Shown: positions 51,989 through 61,923, counted from the stretch's first letter. The stretch: DNA of 64,000 nt from Stackebrandtia albiflava (GCF_007994225.1 NZ_VLLL01000008.1:1-64000), one strand, 5' to 3'. Numbers and translations are program-made. Notes: generated by a model from the letters alone, not told the origin.

Positions 51989-53755
51989 GTGTACGTCATG
52001 GCCACCGCCGGGCATGTCGACCACGGCAAGTCCACCCTGGTGAAGGCCCTCACCGGAAGCGACCCCGACACGCTCGCCGAGGAACGGCGACGCGGACTCA
52101 CCATCGACCTCGGCTTCGCCTGGACCGTCCTGCCCGGCGGCGCGGAGCTGGCCTTCGTGGACGTCCCCGGGCACGAGCGGTACATCGGCAACACGGTCAC
52201 CGGTATCGCGACGGCCCCGGCCGTGCTGTTCACCGTCGCCGCCGACGACGGTTGGATGCCGCAGTCGCAGGAGCACCTGACGGCCGTCGACGCCTTCGGG
52301 ATCCGGCACGGGCTGTTGGTCGTCACCCGCGCCGACCTGGCCGACCCGGCGCCCGCGACGGCGGAGGCGACGGCCCGTATCGCGCGTACCGGGCTGGGCC
52401 GGGTGGCGGCGGTCGCGGTGAGCGCCCGGACCGGCGCCGGGATGCCGGAACTGCGGCGGGCGCTGGCGGCCTTCACGGCCGGGCTGCCGTCCGCCGACCC
52501 GGCGGCACCGGTCCGGTTGTGGATCGACCGGGCCTTCTCGGCACCCGGGTCGGGGACGGTCGTCACGGGCACCCTCGCCGCCGGGTCCATCCACATCGGT
52601 CAGTCGCTTGAGGTGTCGCCCTCGGGCGAACGGGTCCGGGTGCGGGGCCTGCACCGGTTGGGCCGGGCCGTGGACGGGGTGACCGGCCCCGCGCGGGTGG
52701 CGGTGAACCTCGCTCGCGTCGCGGTCGCCGCGGTGCCGCGCGGTCGTGCCCTGGTCGCGCCGGGGCGATGGTGGCGCACCACCACAGTGGACGTGACCTG
52801 GCCCGCGACCGGACGGCCGCCCACCGAGGTATTGGTCCACTGTGGCACGGCGGCGGTTCCGGCGCGGGTCCGGCCGTTGGGTCCCGACGCCGCGCGGTTG
52901 ACGTTGCGGCGGCCACTGGACCTGCACCACGGCGACCGGATCCTGTTGCGCGACACCGGGCGGCGGGTGTTCGTCCCGGTCACCGTCGCCGACCCCGACC
53001 CACCCGTGTTGACCGGCCGGGGCGCCGCCGCCGCGCGCGGCAGGCTGCTCGCGACCGGTTCCGGTGCGGCGGTGCTGCTCCGCGGCCACGACGCGATGCG
53101 CGGCGCCGACCTCGTCGCGATGGGCGTGACGCCGGAGTCCTCCGGCCACGACGGCTGGCTGCTCGACCCCGACCACCGCAGGCGCCTGGCCACCCGGCTG
53201 GCCGAGGTGGTCGCCGCCCATGACGCGGCCCGGCCGCTGGACCCCGGCGTGCCGGTCGCCGACGCCGCCCGGTCACTCGGGCTTCCCGAGGGCCTGCCGG
53301 TGGCGGCGATCCTGGAGCCGCCGCTGGTGGTCGCGGAGGGCCGGGTCACCCGGGCGGGGGCCGAGGCGCTGCCCGCCGAGGTCGCTGCGGGACTGGCGGC
53401 GCTTACCGACGAACTGCGCGCACACCCGTTCCGGGCGCCGACGGTGCGACGACTCACCGAACTGGGCCTGACACGTGCCGCCCTGGCGCGCGCGGTGAAC
53501 CTGGGCGTGCTGTGGTCGTCGGGGGCGGTGTACCTGTCGCCCGACGCGCCGGAGCGGGCCGCGGCGGTGGCGCGGCGCCTGCCGGAACCGTTCACCGTCG
53601 GCGACCTGTCCCGGGCGTTGGGTGGTGGCCGACGGGTCGCCATCGCGTTGCTGGAACACCTGGACGCGGCCGGCGTCACCCGGCGGGCCGCCGACGGCAC
53701 CCGCACCCTCACCCCGCGAGCCCGGGACACCGCCGACCACGCCGATCTGCGTTGA
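51989..53755 (+). CDS. selB: Selenocysteine-specific elongation factor SelB
   Basis: A 588-residue factor. The GTP-binding motifs are TAGHVDHGKST (G1), RGLTIDLGF (switch I), VDVPGHERY (G3) and VVTRADL (G4, slightly changed from NKxD). Domains II-III follow (SGTVVTGTLAAGSI). Winged-helix repeats at the C-terminus (~residues 375-585) bind the SECIS hairpin. It carries Sec-tRNA(Sec) to UGA codons. GTG 51989 is used; ATG 51998 is possible. Confidence 0.96.
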   Translation: MYVMATAGHVDHGKSTLVKALTGSDPDTLAEERRRGLTIDLGFAWTVLPGGAELAFVDVPGHERYIGNTVTGIATAPAVLFTVAADDGWMPQSQEHLTAVDAFGIRHGLLVVTRADLADPAPATAEATARIARTGLGRVAAVAVSARTGAGMPELRRALAAFTAGLPSADPAAPVRLWIDRAFSAPGSGTVVTGTLAAGSIHIGQSLEVSPSGERVRVRGLHRLGRAVDGVTGPARVAVNLARVAVAAVPRGRALVAPGRWWRTTTVDVTWPATGRPPTEVLVHCGTAAVPARVRPLGPDAARLTLRRPLDLHHGDRILLRDTGRRVFVPVTVADPDPPVLTGRGAAAARGRLLATGSGAAVLLRGHDAMRGADLVAMGVTPESSGHDGWLLDPDHRRRLATRLAEVVAAHDAARPLDPGVPVADAARSLGLPEGLPVAAILEPPLVVAEGRVTRAGAEALPAEVAAGLAALTDELRAHPFRAPTVRRLTELGLTRAALARAVNLGVLWSSGAVYLSPDAPERAAAVARRLPEPFTVGDLSRALGGGRRVAIALLEHLDAAGVTRRAADGTRTLTPRARDTADHADLR

Positions 53756-53964
53756 CCCGGCCGGGCCGCCTCCGGACAGCCCACCGGCATCTCGCGGTGG
53801 TCGGTGGCGGTGGCGGGCGACGTCCGGAGGCGAGGTGCCGACCCGGGCAGTGACGGGCGACACCGCAGGTGAGCAAGCACACCGGTTAACGACGCGACAG
53901 GGGACGCCGGGCGGGCGTGTAATGGGTGCCGCCCCTTTCACCCCCTACCGAAACCGAGGCTCCC

Positions 53965-55299
53965 GTGACCGCCGTGCGCAACTGGTTCCGCCTGACCGTC
54001 GGCGGCCTGCCGCGCGCCTTCTGGCACCTGTGGGTCGTGACGTTGATCAACCGGCTCGGGTCCTTCGTGTTGATCTACCTGACGATCTACCTGTCGGTGG
54101 TCCGCGACCTGGAACCGGGAACCATCGGCCTGCTGCTGAGCGCGCAGGGGGCCGGCGCCATCGCCGGAACCCAGTTCGCGGGGGTGCTCACCGACCGGTG
54201 GAGTCGCCGCAAGACCCTGATGCTGTCGAACTTCGCGGCCTCGGTGGTGTTGCTGGCGTTGGCCTTCGCCGAACAGGTGTGGGCGATGGGCGTGATGCTG
54301 GTCCTGCTGGGCGCCGCCCTCAACATGGCCCGCCCGGCGTTCTCCGCCATGATCACCGACATCATCCGGCCCGCCGACCGGGTCCGCGCGTTCACCCTGA
54401 ACTACTGGGCGATCAACCTCGGGTTCGCGGGCGCGGCACTGCTGGCGGGACTGGTCGCCGGTCTCGACTTCCACCTGATCTTCTTCGTGAACGCGGCGGC
54501 GCTGGCCGCGACGGGACTGCTCGTGCTGCTGAAGGTCCCCGAGACGCGGCCGGTCGTGGTCGCGGCGGACCCGGCGGCGGCCCCGGTCCGTGTGGGGCGT
54601 GTGCTGGTGCGCGACCGGGTGTTCCTGTCGTTCATCGGCCTGACGTTCCTGCCCGCGTTCCTGATGATCTCACTGGAGACCCTGCTTCCGTTGCAGGTCA
54701 CCGGAAGCGGCCTCACCGAGCAGCAGTACAGCTACATCATCGCCACCAACGGCGTGATCATCGTCGCGGGGCAGTTGTTCATCCCGCGCCTGGTGGAGGG
54801 CCGCCGGCGTTCCCGGGTGCTCGCCCTGTCGTGTCTGTTCTGGGCCGCCGGTGTCGGCTTCGTCGGTGTGGCCGACACGGTCGCGGTGTTCATGCTGACG
54901 GTCCTGATCTGGACGATCGGCGAGATGTTGCAGACCCCGGCGAACTCCGCGACGATCGCGGACCTCGCCCCGCCGACCATGCGCGGCCGGTACCAGGCCG
55001 CCTACTCGCTGGCGTTCCAGGTGTCCGGCCTGGTGGCGCCGGTGCTGGGCGGGCTCGGGATGCAGTACCTGGGGCGCTGGTGGTGGGCGGTGGCGGCCGG
55101 CGTGGGCGTGGTCGCCGCGATAGGCAACCTGGTGGCCGAACCGGCCCGGGAGCGCCGGCTCGCGGCCGTGTACGCCGCCGAGGCCCGGGCGGCGAAGGAG
55201 ACCCAGGCGGCCCAAGACGATTCCGCGACCGCCCCGGAGCCGGTGGCCCCCGCCGACCGCCGGCGCGACGACACCGGTGAACTGGCCGCCGTCCGCTGA
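53965..55299 (+). CDS. MFS transporter
   Basis: A 444-residue 12-helix transporter. GTG 53965 is chosen since CGAGG lies five bases before it; an upstream GTG at 53926 gives a longer, Pro-rich start. GVLTDRWSRRK is the family loop, RVRAFTLNYWAINLGFAG follows in helix 5, and APPTMRGRYQAAYSLAFQ precedes helix 11. It is the paralogue of the run-on MFS gene at 44380 and shares PRAFW at the start. The C-terminal tail (~40 residues) is disordered. Substrate unknown. Confidence 0.9.
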   Translation: MTAVRNWFRLTVGGLPRAFWHLWVVTLINRLGSFVLIYLTIYLSVVRDLEPGTIGLLLSAQGAGAIAGTQFAGVLTDRWSRRKTLMLSNFAASVVLLALAFAEQVWAMGVMLVLLGAALNMARPAFSAMITDIIRPADRVRAFTLNYWAINLGFAGAALLAGLVAGLDFHLIFFVNAAALAATGLLVLLKVPETRPVVVAADPAAAPVRVGRVLVRDRVFLSFIGLTFLPAFLMISLETLLPLQVTGSGLTEQQYSYIIATNGVIIVAGQLFIPRLVEGRRRSRVLALSCLFWAAGVGFVGVADTVAVFMLTVLIWTIGEMLQTPANSATIADLAPPTMRGRYQAAYSLAFQVSGLVAPVLGGLGMQYLGRWWWAVAAGVGVVAAIGNLVAEPARERRLAAVYAAEARAAKETQAAQDDSATAPEPVAPADRRRDDTGELAAVR

Positions 55300-55318
55300 C
55301 GCGGGGCCGGCGGAAGGT

Positions 55319-56608
55319 TCAGGCGCCGAGTACGCGGTCGAGGTAGGGGTTGCCGAACACCCGCCCGGGGTCGAGGCGGTCGCGCAGCGCCAGGAAGTCG
55401 CCGAAGCGGGGATAGTCGGCGGCCAGGTCGGCGGCGGTGCGTTCGTGCAGCTTCCCCCAGTGCGGTCGCCCGCCCAGTTCCCGCATCACGGCCTCGACCT
55501 CGTCGAAGTAGCCCCGGTACGGCATGCCCCGGTACTGGTGCACCGCGAAGTACACCGAGTCGCGTCCGGTCGCCGTGGACAGCCACAGGTCGTCGGCGGC
55601 GGCCACCCGGACTTCGACGGGGAACACCACGCGGTGCCGGGCGGCCGCGGCGCGCAGCCCCTCGAACGCGGCGGCGAAGGACCCGCGCGGCACCGCGTAC
55701 TCCATCTCGACGAACCGGACCCGCCGCGGGGTGCAGAACACGGCCGCCGAGTCGTCCATGTAGGTGCGCGCCGACAGCGCGCGGGCCGATATCGCGGTGA
55801 TCGCGGGGACGGTCGCGGGGACGGCCCGCCCGAGGCGGCACACCGCGCCGAACACCCGGTTCGACAGGAACTCGTCGTCGAGCCAGCCTCGGAACCGGGA
55901 CAGTGGGGGCGCCTCCCCAGCCCGGTTGTTGCGTTTGACCAGTGCCCGGTCGGCGCCGGGGAACCAGTAGAACTCCATGTGGTCGTTGTCGTCGGCGAAG
56001 GCGTCGAAACCGGCCAGGACGGTGTCGAGCGGCATGGGGCGTTCGTCGGCGTGCAGCCGGAACGCGGGGACGCAGCGCAGCGTGATGTCGGTGACCACGC
56101 CCAGGGCTCCCAGGTTGACCGCGACGGCGGCCAGTTCCGGGGAGTCGGCGTCGTAGCGGCGGACGGTGCCGGTGCCGTCGACGAGGGTGACGCCCGCGAT
56201 GAAGGTCGCGAGTCCGCCGAGCCGGGCCCCGGTGCCGTGGGTTCCGGTGGCGGTGGCGCCCGCGACTGTCTGGGCGTCGATGTCGCCGAGGTTGGGCATG
56301 GCGAGACCGTGCGCGGCGAGCAGCCGGTTGAGGTCGTGCAGCGTCGTGCCCGCCGGTACCGTCACCAGCCCGGTGGCCGGGTCCACCACCGGCGCGGGCC
56401 GGTACGCGTCGAGCCGGATGAGGTTGTCCGGGGCGGCGGCTATCGCGGTGAAGGAGTGACCGGATCCGACGGCTTTGAGCTTTCCACCGCGTTCCCCGAC
56501 CGCCTCGACTAGCGTGGTGACCTCGGCGAGATCCCGGGGGGCGTGGATCCGTGTCGGGTGGGCGGTCGCGGTGCCGGCCCAGTTGGTCCATCCGGTGGTG
56601 ACAGTCAC
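55319..56608 (-). CDS. FAD-linked sugar-lactone oxidase (ALO family)
   Basis: A 429-residue protein if GTG 56608 is the start; ATG 56629 is the alternative. The FAD-binding PCMH domain (KLKAVGSGHSFTAIA, VTVPAGTTLHDLNRLLAAHGLAMPNLGDIDAQTVAGATATGTHG) and the ALO domain (HMEFYWFPGADRALVK, GRPHWGKLH) are complete. Relatives oxidise L-gulono- or D-arabinono-1,4-lactone or simple alditols. GSGHS contains the His that often holds FAD covalently. It is divergent from a TetR gene, and a palindrome covers its start, so TetR control is likely. Confidence 0.92.
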   Translation of the reverse strand: MTVTTGWTNWAGTATAHPTRIHAPRDLAEVTTLVEAVGERGGKLKAVGSGHSFTAIAAAPDNLIRLDAYRPAPVVDPATGLVTVPAGTTLHDLNRLLAAHGLAMPNLGDIDAQTVAGATATGTHGTGARLGGLATFIAGVTLVDGTGTVRRYDADSPELAAVAVNLGALGVVTDITLRCVPAFRLHADERPMPLDTVLAGFDAFADDNDHMEFYWFPGADRALVKRNNRAGEAPPLSRFRGWLDDEFLSNRVFGAVCRLGRAVPATVPAITAISARALSARTYMDDSAAVFCTPRRVRFVEMEYAVPRGSFAAAFEGLRAAAARHRVVFPVEVRVAAADDLWLSTATGRDSVYFAVHQYRGMPYRGYFDEVEAVMRELGGRPHWGKLHERTAADLAADYPRFGDFLALRDRLDPGRVFGNPYLDRVLGA

Positions 56609-56618
56609 GCTAACGTGA
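56605..56618. promoter_or_regulatory. Candidate TetR operator at the lactone-oxidase start
   Basis: TCACGCTAACGTGA is an inverted repeat (TCACG/CGTGA around CTAA) overlapping the oxidase GTG. The tetR-like gene lies 133 bases away on the other strand. A dimeric TetR protein would fit this symmetric site. No second copy was noticed nearby. Confidence 0.45.
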
Positions 56619-56750
56619 ATACTCCTCATCTTGCGGTTCGTCAAGGGTACGGTCGGCGGATCGACCACGCCGGGAGTACCGGCCCTGACACGGGTCGGGG
56701 GCGATCATCCGGGAGAATTCACACCGGATGCGAACCACGAAGGAGAAGAC

Positions 56751-57440
56751 GTGTCAACGGTAGCTGAGCACCGGGCCACGACCGGCCGGACGAGCGGCGG
56801 CGGGTCGTCGGTCCGGACGCGGTCCACCGAACCCGAGGGCACCCTCCGGCGCAGGCCGGTGCAGCAGCGCAGCACCGAACGGGTGACCCGGATGCTCGAC
56901 GCGTGCGCGGCACTGCTCGACGAGATCGGCTACACGAGACTGACCACGACCCTCATCGCCCAGCGCGCCGAGGTCGCCATCGGCTCGATCTACCAGTTCT
57001 TCGGCGACAAGCGCGCAGTCGTACGGGCACTGGGAATGCGCCACCTCGACACGTTCTTCACCCGCGTGGAGGCCCACATCGCCGCCGAACCGCCCCGGCA
57101 GTGGTGGGACATAGTCGACACGGTCATCGACGAGTACATCGAGATGCACCGCACCGAGCCCGGCTTCAGAACACTCCACTTCGGAGACATAGTGGACGTT
57201 CACCTGCTGGACGACTCCCGCAGCAACAACGACGTCCTCGCCGCCCGGCTCGCCGAACTGCTAGACGAGCACTTCGGACTCCCGATGGCCCCACCGACCG
57301 GCCTCGCCGTCATGGTCGCCGTCGAGACCGGCGACGCGCTCGTCAAACTCGCCTTCCGCAAGGACCCCGACGGAGACGACGAGATCCTGGCCCAGGCGAA
57401 GGTGATAATCCGCGACTACCTGTCGAAGGTCGTCGGCTGA
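56751..57440 (+). CDS. TetR-family transcriptional regulator
   Basis: A 229-residue regulator. GTG 56751 is preferred because AAGGAGAAG lies just before it. The first ~40 residues are a disordered Ser/Thr/Arg tail. Residues ~50-95 are the TetR helix-turn-helix (LLDEIGYTRLTTTLIAQRAEVAIGSIYQFFGDKRAVV). The rest is the helical ligand-binding core. It is divergent from the lactone oxidase and probably represses it. Confidence 0.93.
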   Translation: MSTVAEHRATTGRTSGGGSSVRTRSTEPEGTLRRRPVQQRSTERVTRMLDACAALLDEIGYTRLTTTLIAQRAEVAIGSIYQFFGDKRAVVRALGMRHLDTFFTRVEAHIAAEPPRQWWDIVDTVIDEYIEMHRTEPGFRTLHFGDIVDVHLLDDSRSNNDVLAARLAELLDEHFGLPMAPPTGLAVMVAVETGDALVKLAFRKDPDGDDEILAQAKVIIRDYLSKVVG

Positions 57441-57464
57441 CACCGCCCGACGGTGGAGGGAGAC

Positions 57465-57511
57465 GAGCCGCCCACCCGAGAGGGTGTGCCGCCACAAGCG
57501 GTGGGCGGCTC
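57465..57511. terminator. Terminator-like hairpin after tetR
   Basis: GAGCCGCCCACC (57465-57476) and its exact complement (57500-57511) form a 12-bp stem with a 23-base loop, in the 162-base gap between the convergent TetR and SDR genes. It can serve both transcripts. Confidence 0.6.
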
Positions 57512-57602
57512 CCAACAAGACCGAAAGAGGTCATCGACACCGACGGTACCGCAGCCACCGCCGCCCGGCAGCCGTATTTCCGGTGCCGCCGTTCAGGATC
57601 CG

Positions 57603-58361
57603 TCAGGACCCCGGCACCCGGTGCACCTTGTGATTGGCGGCCTGCGCCAACGGCCGCACCACCAGCCGGTCCACGTTCACGTGATGCGGGCGCGTCGCCA
57701 CCCACGCCACGCAGTCGGCGACGTCCTCGGCGATCAGCGGCTCCGCCACGCCCTCGTACACCCGCGCGGCGGCCGAGGCGTCGCCACGGAACCGCACCAG
57801 CGAGAACTCCTCGGTGCGCACCATCCCCGGATCGATCTCCATCACCCGCACCGGCCGCCCGTTCAGCTCCAGCCGCAGCGTCTCCGCCAGCACCGACTGC
57901 GCGTGCTTGGCCGCCGAGTAGCCACCGCCGCCCTCGTAGGTGCGCAGGCCCGCCGTGGAGGAGACCACCACGACCGAACCCGCGCCGGAGTCGAGCAGCG
58001 CCGGCAGCAACGCCTGGGTGACCCGCAACGTCCCCAGCACGTTCACGTCGTACATGCGCCGCCAGTCCTCGACGTCGGCGTCGGCGACCTCCTCCAGACC
58101 GATGGCGCCCCCGGCGTTGTTGACCAGCAGCGTCAACGTGCCGGGCAGCCCCGCCACCGTCGCCGCCAGCGAGTCCACGTCCGGCTGCGAGGTGATGTCG
58201 CAGGTCACCGCGACACCGTCGATCTCGGCGCACAGCTCGGTCAACCGGTCGGCGCGGCGGGCCGCCGCCACCACCTGGAAACCCTCCGCCGCCAGCCGCC
58301 GCGCCGTCGCGTACCCGATTCCCGATGACGCCCCGGTCACCACTGCGATAGGTCTGGTCAT
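57603..58361 (-). CDS. SDR-family oxidoreductase
   Basis: A 252-residue short-chain dehydrogenase/reductase. TGASSGIG (residues ~9-16) binds the nucleotide. The dinucleotide region has ARRADRL, which favours NADPH. NNAG is at ~81. The catalytic Ser is at ~134, and Tyr148 and Lys152 are in YSAAK. It resembles the YdfG-type clade acting on 3-hydroxy acids or small aldehydes, but its substrate is not told by context. Confidence 0.92.
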   Translation of the reverse strand: MTRPIAVVTGASSGIGYATARRLAAEGFQVVAAARRADRLTELCAEIDGVAVTCDITSQPDVDSLAATVAGLPGTLTLLVNNAGGAIGLEEVADADVEDWRRMYDVNVLGTLRVTQALLPALLDSGAGSVVVVSSTAGLRTYEGGGGYSAAKHAQSVLAETLRLELNGRPVRVMEIDPGMVRTEEFSLVRFRGDASAAARVYEGVAEPLIAEDVADCVAWVATRPHHVNVDRLVVRPLAQAANHKVHRVPGS

Positions 58362-58577
58362 CCCGCCATGGTGCCACCGGCGGGCGCGGGCGCGGCACGC
58401 TCCCCGGCGGAGCGATTCAATGATTCATGTCGATCAGCTCACGTTTCGGGTGCCGGCGCGTCGCGGGATAACGTCATGTCGGGAAGATGCCAGCCGACGA
58501 ATCGGTCATCACCGGCGACCCGGACCGTCGACGTGACCGCCGACTCCGGCTTCCCCGAGCCTTAGGAGACACCGCAG

Positions 58578-59915
58578 ATGCGTAGCCCACGGCGCCGCGA
58601 ACTGAACCGGGCGGCACGACCGTGCACCGGACGCCAGACGCCCCGCAGGGTCGCCATGCTGTCGATGCACACGTCCCCGCTGGAGCAGCCCGGCACCGGG
58701 GACGCCGGCGGCATGAACGTGTACATCATGCAGACCGCCCGGCAGCTCGCCGCCCTGGACGTGGAGGTGGAGATCTTCACCCGGGCCACGTCCTCGTCCC
58801 AGCCGCCGGTCGTACCGGTGTCGCCGGGCGTCCTGGTCCACCACGTCCCGGCCGGACCGTTCGAAGGACTCGCCAAGCACGACCTGCCGTCGCAGCTGTG
58901 CGCGTTCACCGCCGGGGTGCTGCGCGCCGAGGCCGCCCGCCCGGCGGGGCACTTCGACGTCATACACAGCCACTACTGGCTGTCCGGGCAGGCCGGATGG
59001 CTGGCCAAGGAACGCTGGAACGTGCCGCTCGTGCACTCCGCGCACACCCTCGCCAAGGTCAAGAACCTCAACCTCGCCGAATGCGACACCCCGGAACCCT
59101 TCGCGCGCGTCGTCGGCGAGGAACAGGTCGTCGCCGAGGCCGACGCCCTGGTCGCCAACACCGCCGCCGAGGCCGGTGAACTCGTCGGCCACTACGGCGC
59201 CGACACCGAGCGTGTCGCCGTCACCGCCCCCGGCGTCGACACCGAGGTCTTCACGCCCGGTGACACCGCCGAGGCCCGGCGGCGCCTCGGCCTGCCCGCC
59301 GACGCGATCGTGCTCGGCTTCGCCGGCCGCATCCAGGCGTTGAAGGCACCCGACGTGATGCTGCGCGCCGTCGCCCGGCTCCGCGACCTCAATCCGGCTC
59401 TCGCGGCGCGGATCCGGGTCGTGATCGTGGGCGGCCCGTCCGGTGTCGGCACCGACTATCCGGAGAAACTGGCGGCCCTGACCGCCGAACTCGGCCTCGA
59501 CCGGGCCGTCTCGTTCCTGCCGCCCCGCTCCGGAGCCGGGCTCGCCGAGGTGTTCCGGGCCTGCGACGCCGTCTGTGTCCCCAGCCACAACGAGACCTTC
59601 GGACTGGTCGCCCTGGAGGCGCAGGCGTGTGGCGTACCGGTGGTCGCGACCGCCGTCGGCGGCCTCACCACCGCGGTCGCCGACGGCCGCACCGGGATCC
59701 TCGTCGGCGGCCACGACGAGACCGACTGGGCCGCCGCCCTCAACCGCCTGCTGACCGACCCGGACCTGCGGGCGCTGATGGCCGCCGAGGCGGTCCGGCA
59801 CGCCGACGGCTTCACGTGGCGGCGCACCGCCGGCGACCTGATGCGGATCTACTGCGACGCCGTCATACGGCGGCGGGCGGTGTCGCCGCGCCGGGCGGGC
59901 ATCCCGGGGCGGTAA
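58578..59915 (+). CDS. mshA: D-inositol-3-phosphate glycosyltransferase MshA
   Basis: A 445-residue GT4-family enzyme. It joins N-acetylglucosamine (from UDP-GlcNAc) to 1L-myo-inositol 3-phosphate, the first step of mycothiol synthesis. AGGAG is before the ATG. The hallmarks are [45 protein letters not shown] and [19 protein letters not shown]. The N-terminal ~25 residues are an Arg-rich extension. It leads the usual neighbour pair mshA-ybjN. Confidence 0.96.
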   Translation: MRSPRRRELNRAARPCTGRQTPRRVAMLSMHTSPLEQPGTGDAGGMNVYIMQTARQLAALDVEVEIFTRATSSSQPPVVPVSPGVLVHHVPAGPFEGLAKHDLPSQLCAFTAGVLRAEAARPAGHFDVIHSHYWLSGQAGWLAKERWNVPLVHSAHTLAKVKNLNLAECDTPEPFARVVGEEQVVAEADALVANTAAEAGELVGHYGADTERVAVTAPGVDTEVFTPGDTAEARRRLGLPADAIVLGFAGRIQALKAPDVMLRAVARLRDLNPALAARIRVVIVGGPSGVGTDYPEKLAALTAELGLDRAVSFLPPRSGAGLAEVFRACDAVCVPSHNETFGLVALEAQACGVPVVATAVGGLTTAVADGRTGILVGGHDETDWAAALNRLLTDPDLRALMAAEAVRHADGFTWRRTAGDLMRIYCDAVIRRRAVSPRRAGIPGR

Positions 59916-59924
59916 CGTCGGGGC

Positions 59925-60398
59925 ATGGCGGACTTGGCGGCACTGCTCGACGCGTTGGAGGCCGACTGGGAACCGACCGGGGACCGGTCGTACCTGGTGC
60001 GGCTACCGGGCGTCCACAAGCTCAAGACCAACTGCAACCTGATCGTCGAGGACCACGCGTTGCGCGTCGAGGCGTTCGTGGTGCGCCACCCCGAGCAGGA
60101 CCACGAACGCCTGTGGCGACTCCTGTTGCGCCGCAACGCCGGGATGTACGGGGTGTCGTTCGCGGTGGACGACCACGGCGACGTGTACCTGATGGGACGG
60201 GTGCCGCTGTCCACTATAGATGAGGCGGAACTGGACCGGCTGCTGGGCGCGGTGTTGACCTACGCCGACGAGGTGTTCGACACCGCGCTGGAGATCGGCT
60301 TCGCCGACTCCATCCGCCGGGAGTGGCGGTGGCGCCTGTCGCGGGGCGAGTCCACCCGGAACCTGGCGGCCTTCACCCACCTGCGCCCCACCGACTGA
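59925..60398 (+). CDS. YbjN-domain protein
   Basis: A 157-residue protein with the YbjN fold (LPGVHKLKTNCNLIVEDHALRVEAFVVRHPEQDHERLWRLLLRRN, then VDDHGDVYLMGRVP). Its gene lies nine bases after mshA, the same order as in mycobacteria (Rv0486-Rv0487). YbjN proteins resemble type III secretion chaperones; the role in actinobacteria is not known. Confidence 0.88.
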   Translation: MADLAALLDALEADWEPTGDRSYLVRLPGVHKLKTNCNLIVEDHALRVEAFVVRHPEQDHERLWRLLLRRNAGMYGVSFAVDDHGDVYLMGRVPLSTIDEAELDRLLGAVLTYADEVFDTALEIGFADSIRREWRWRLSRGESTRNLAAFTHLRPTD

Positions 60399-60422
60399 CC
60401 CGCCACCCCTCCCCCTCAGATG

Positions 60423-60528
60423 CGCCTTGGGTGGTCTGAGGCCCATCGACGTGCCTCGAATAGGCTCGAATGTCCGATTTCTGGCGGGCCTACGACCACC
60501 CAAGGCGGGCTCCAGACCACCCAAGGCG
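60423..60528 (+). repeat. Intergenic 21-bp-arm repeat element, copy 5
   Basis: CGCCTTGGGTGG at 60423-60434, its complement at 60496-60507 and 60517-60528; spacings of 73 and 21 bases equal those of copy 1, 36.7 kb away. The middle keeps GTGCCTCGAATA and ATGTCCGATTT. It lies between the convergent ybjN-like and ectD genes. Confidence 0.85.
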
Positions 60529-60613
60529 GCGTTTTCGGGGTGGGGAGAGGCCGGGCAGGGGCGCGCCCCGCCGCCGGGGGGATGACGACGGGGCGCGCGC
60601 TCCGGGGGTCGGG

Positions 60614-61504
60614 TCAGCGGGGCACCGGGGTGAAGTCCCGTGTACCGATGAACTCCGGCCGGGGCTGGGGCGCCGCGAACGGTTCCACGCAGGTGTTCTC
60701 GACGCTGTTGAACACCACGAAGAAGTTCGAACGCGGGAACGGCGTGATGTTGCCGTTCGACCCGTGCATGCAGTTGCAGTCGAACATGGTCGCCGAACCG
60801 GCCGGTCCGGTGAACAGTTCGATGCCGTGCTTCTCGGCGAGCACACTGAGGCTGGTCTCGTCGGGAGTGCCGATCTCCTGCTCCTTCAGCGACTCCCGGT
60901 AGTGGTCCTGCGGGGTCTCGCCCACACAGGACACGAAGGTCTTGTGGGAGCCGGGCATGATCATCAGCCCGCCGTTGTAGGCGTGGTTGTCGGTCAACGC
61001 GAACGACAGGCTCACCGCGCGCATCCGGGGCATGCCGTCCTCGGCGTGCCAGGTCTCGAAGTCGGAGTGCCAGTAGAACGGATTGCCGCCGAAACCGGGC
61101 TTGTAGTTGACCCGGCTCTGGTGCACGTACACGTCGGACCCGAGGATCTGCCGGGCACGGCCCGCCACCCGCTCGTCACGCACCAGCGCGGCGAACAGTT
61201 CCGAGATCTTGTGCACCTCGAAGATCGACCTGACCTCGTCGGAGCCCTTCTCCCGCACCACGCGTTCGTCGCCGTCGAGCGACTCGTCGGTCAGCAGCCG
61301 GTTCAGTTCGTTCTGGTACTGCGCCAGCTCACCCGGCGACACCAGTTCGTCCACCGTGAGGAAACCGTCGTCGGCGTACCCGTCGAGGGTGGGCCCGTCG
61401 ATCGGGCCGTCGGAGGCCGTCCCGTACACCACCGGGTCCTCGTTGCGGTACAACATGACCGGTTCACGGCCGGAACGTGTCGGATAGAGGTCGCGAATCG
61501 TCAC
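60614..61504 (-). CDS. ectD: Ectoine hydroxylase EctD
   Basis: A 296-residue Fe(II)/2-oxoglutarate dioxygenase that turns ectoine into 5-hydroxyectoine. The metal ligands are His146 and Asp148 (YWHSDFE) and His247 (CNCMHGSNG). The signature region around [19 protein letters not shown] is complete. GTG start overlaps the ectC stop by four bases. Last gene of the operon. Confidence 0.97.
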   Translation of the reverse strand: MTIRDLYPTRSGREPVMLYRNEDPVVYGTASDGPIDGPTLDGYADDGFLTVDELVSPGELAQYQNELNRLLTDESLDGDERVVREKGSDEVRSIFEVHKISELFAALVRDERVAGRARQILGSDVYVHQSRVNYKPGFGGNPFYWHSDFETWHAEDGMPRMRAVSLSFALTDNHAYNGGLMIMPGSHKTFVSCVGETPQDHYRESLKEQEIGTPDETSLSVLAEKHGIELFTGPAGSATMFDCNCMHGSNGNITPFPRSNFFVVFNSVENTCVEPFAAPQPRPEFIGTRDFTPVPR

Positions 61505-61923
61505 TTTTCGTCCTCCGGTTCGGTGAGGAGTGGATATACCCCGTTCTCGTCATGCACCTCGCGACCGGTCACCGGCGGATTGAACACGCACACGGTGCGC
61601 ACGTCGGTGTGGGCGCGCAACGTGTGGCGCTCGTGCCCGTCGAGCAGGTACATGGTTCCGGGAGACAGCCGGTACTTCTCGCCCGTCTCCCGGTCGGTCA
61701 GTTCGCCCTCGCCCTCGATGACGTAGACGGCCTCGACGTGGTTGGCGTACCACATCGACGTCTCGGTCCCGGCGAACAGGACGGTGTCGTGCAGCGAGAA
61801 CCCGACGCCGTCGCGCGCCAGCAGCAGCCGGCGGGACCGCCAGGTGCCCTCCGCGACGTCGCGGTCGTTGCCGAGGACGTCGTCCTCGGTGCCGATCACG
61901 TCTTCGAGCCTGCGGACCTTCAT
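61501..61923 (-). CDS. ectC: L-ectoine synthase EctC
   Basis: A 140-residue cupin enzyme that closes the ring of N-gamma-acetyldiaminobutyrate to give ectoine. AAGGAG stands before the ATG. The core is complete: [17 protein letters not shown] start, [30 protein letters not shown]. It overlaps ectB and ectD by four bases each. Confidence 0.97.
   Translation of the reverse strand: MKVRRLEDVIGTEDDVLGNDRDVAEGTWRSRRLLLARDGVGFSLHDTVLFAGTETSMWYANHVEAVYVIEGEGELTDRETGEKYRLSPGTMYLLDGHERHTLRAHTDVRTVCVFNPPVTGREVHDENGVYPLLTEPEDEK

Noticed and set aside
50570-53221. An 883-codon minus-strand open frame
   Set aside because: It is antisense to tRNA-Sec, selA and selB, which are certain, and has shadow-type composition.
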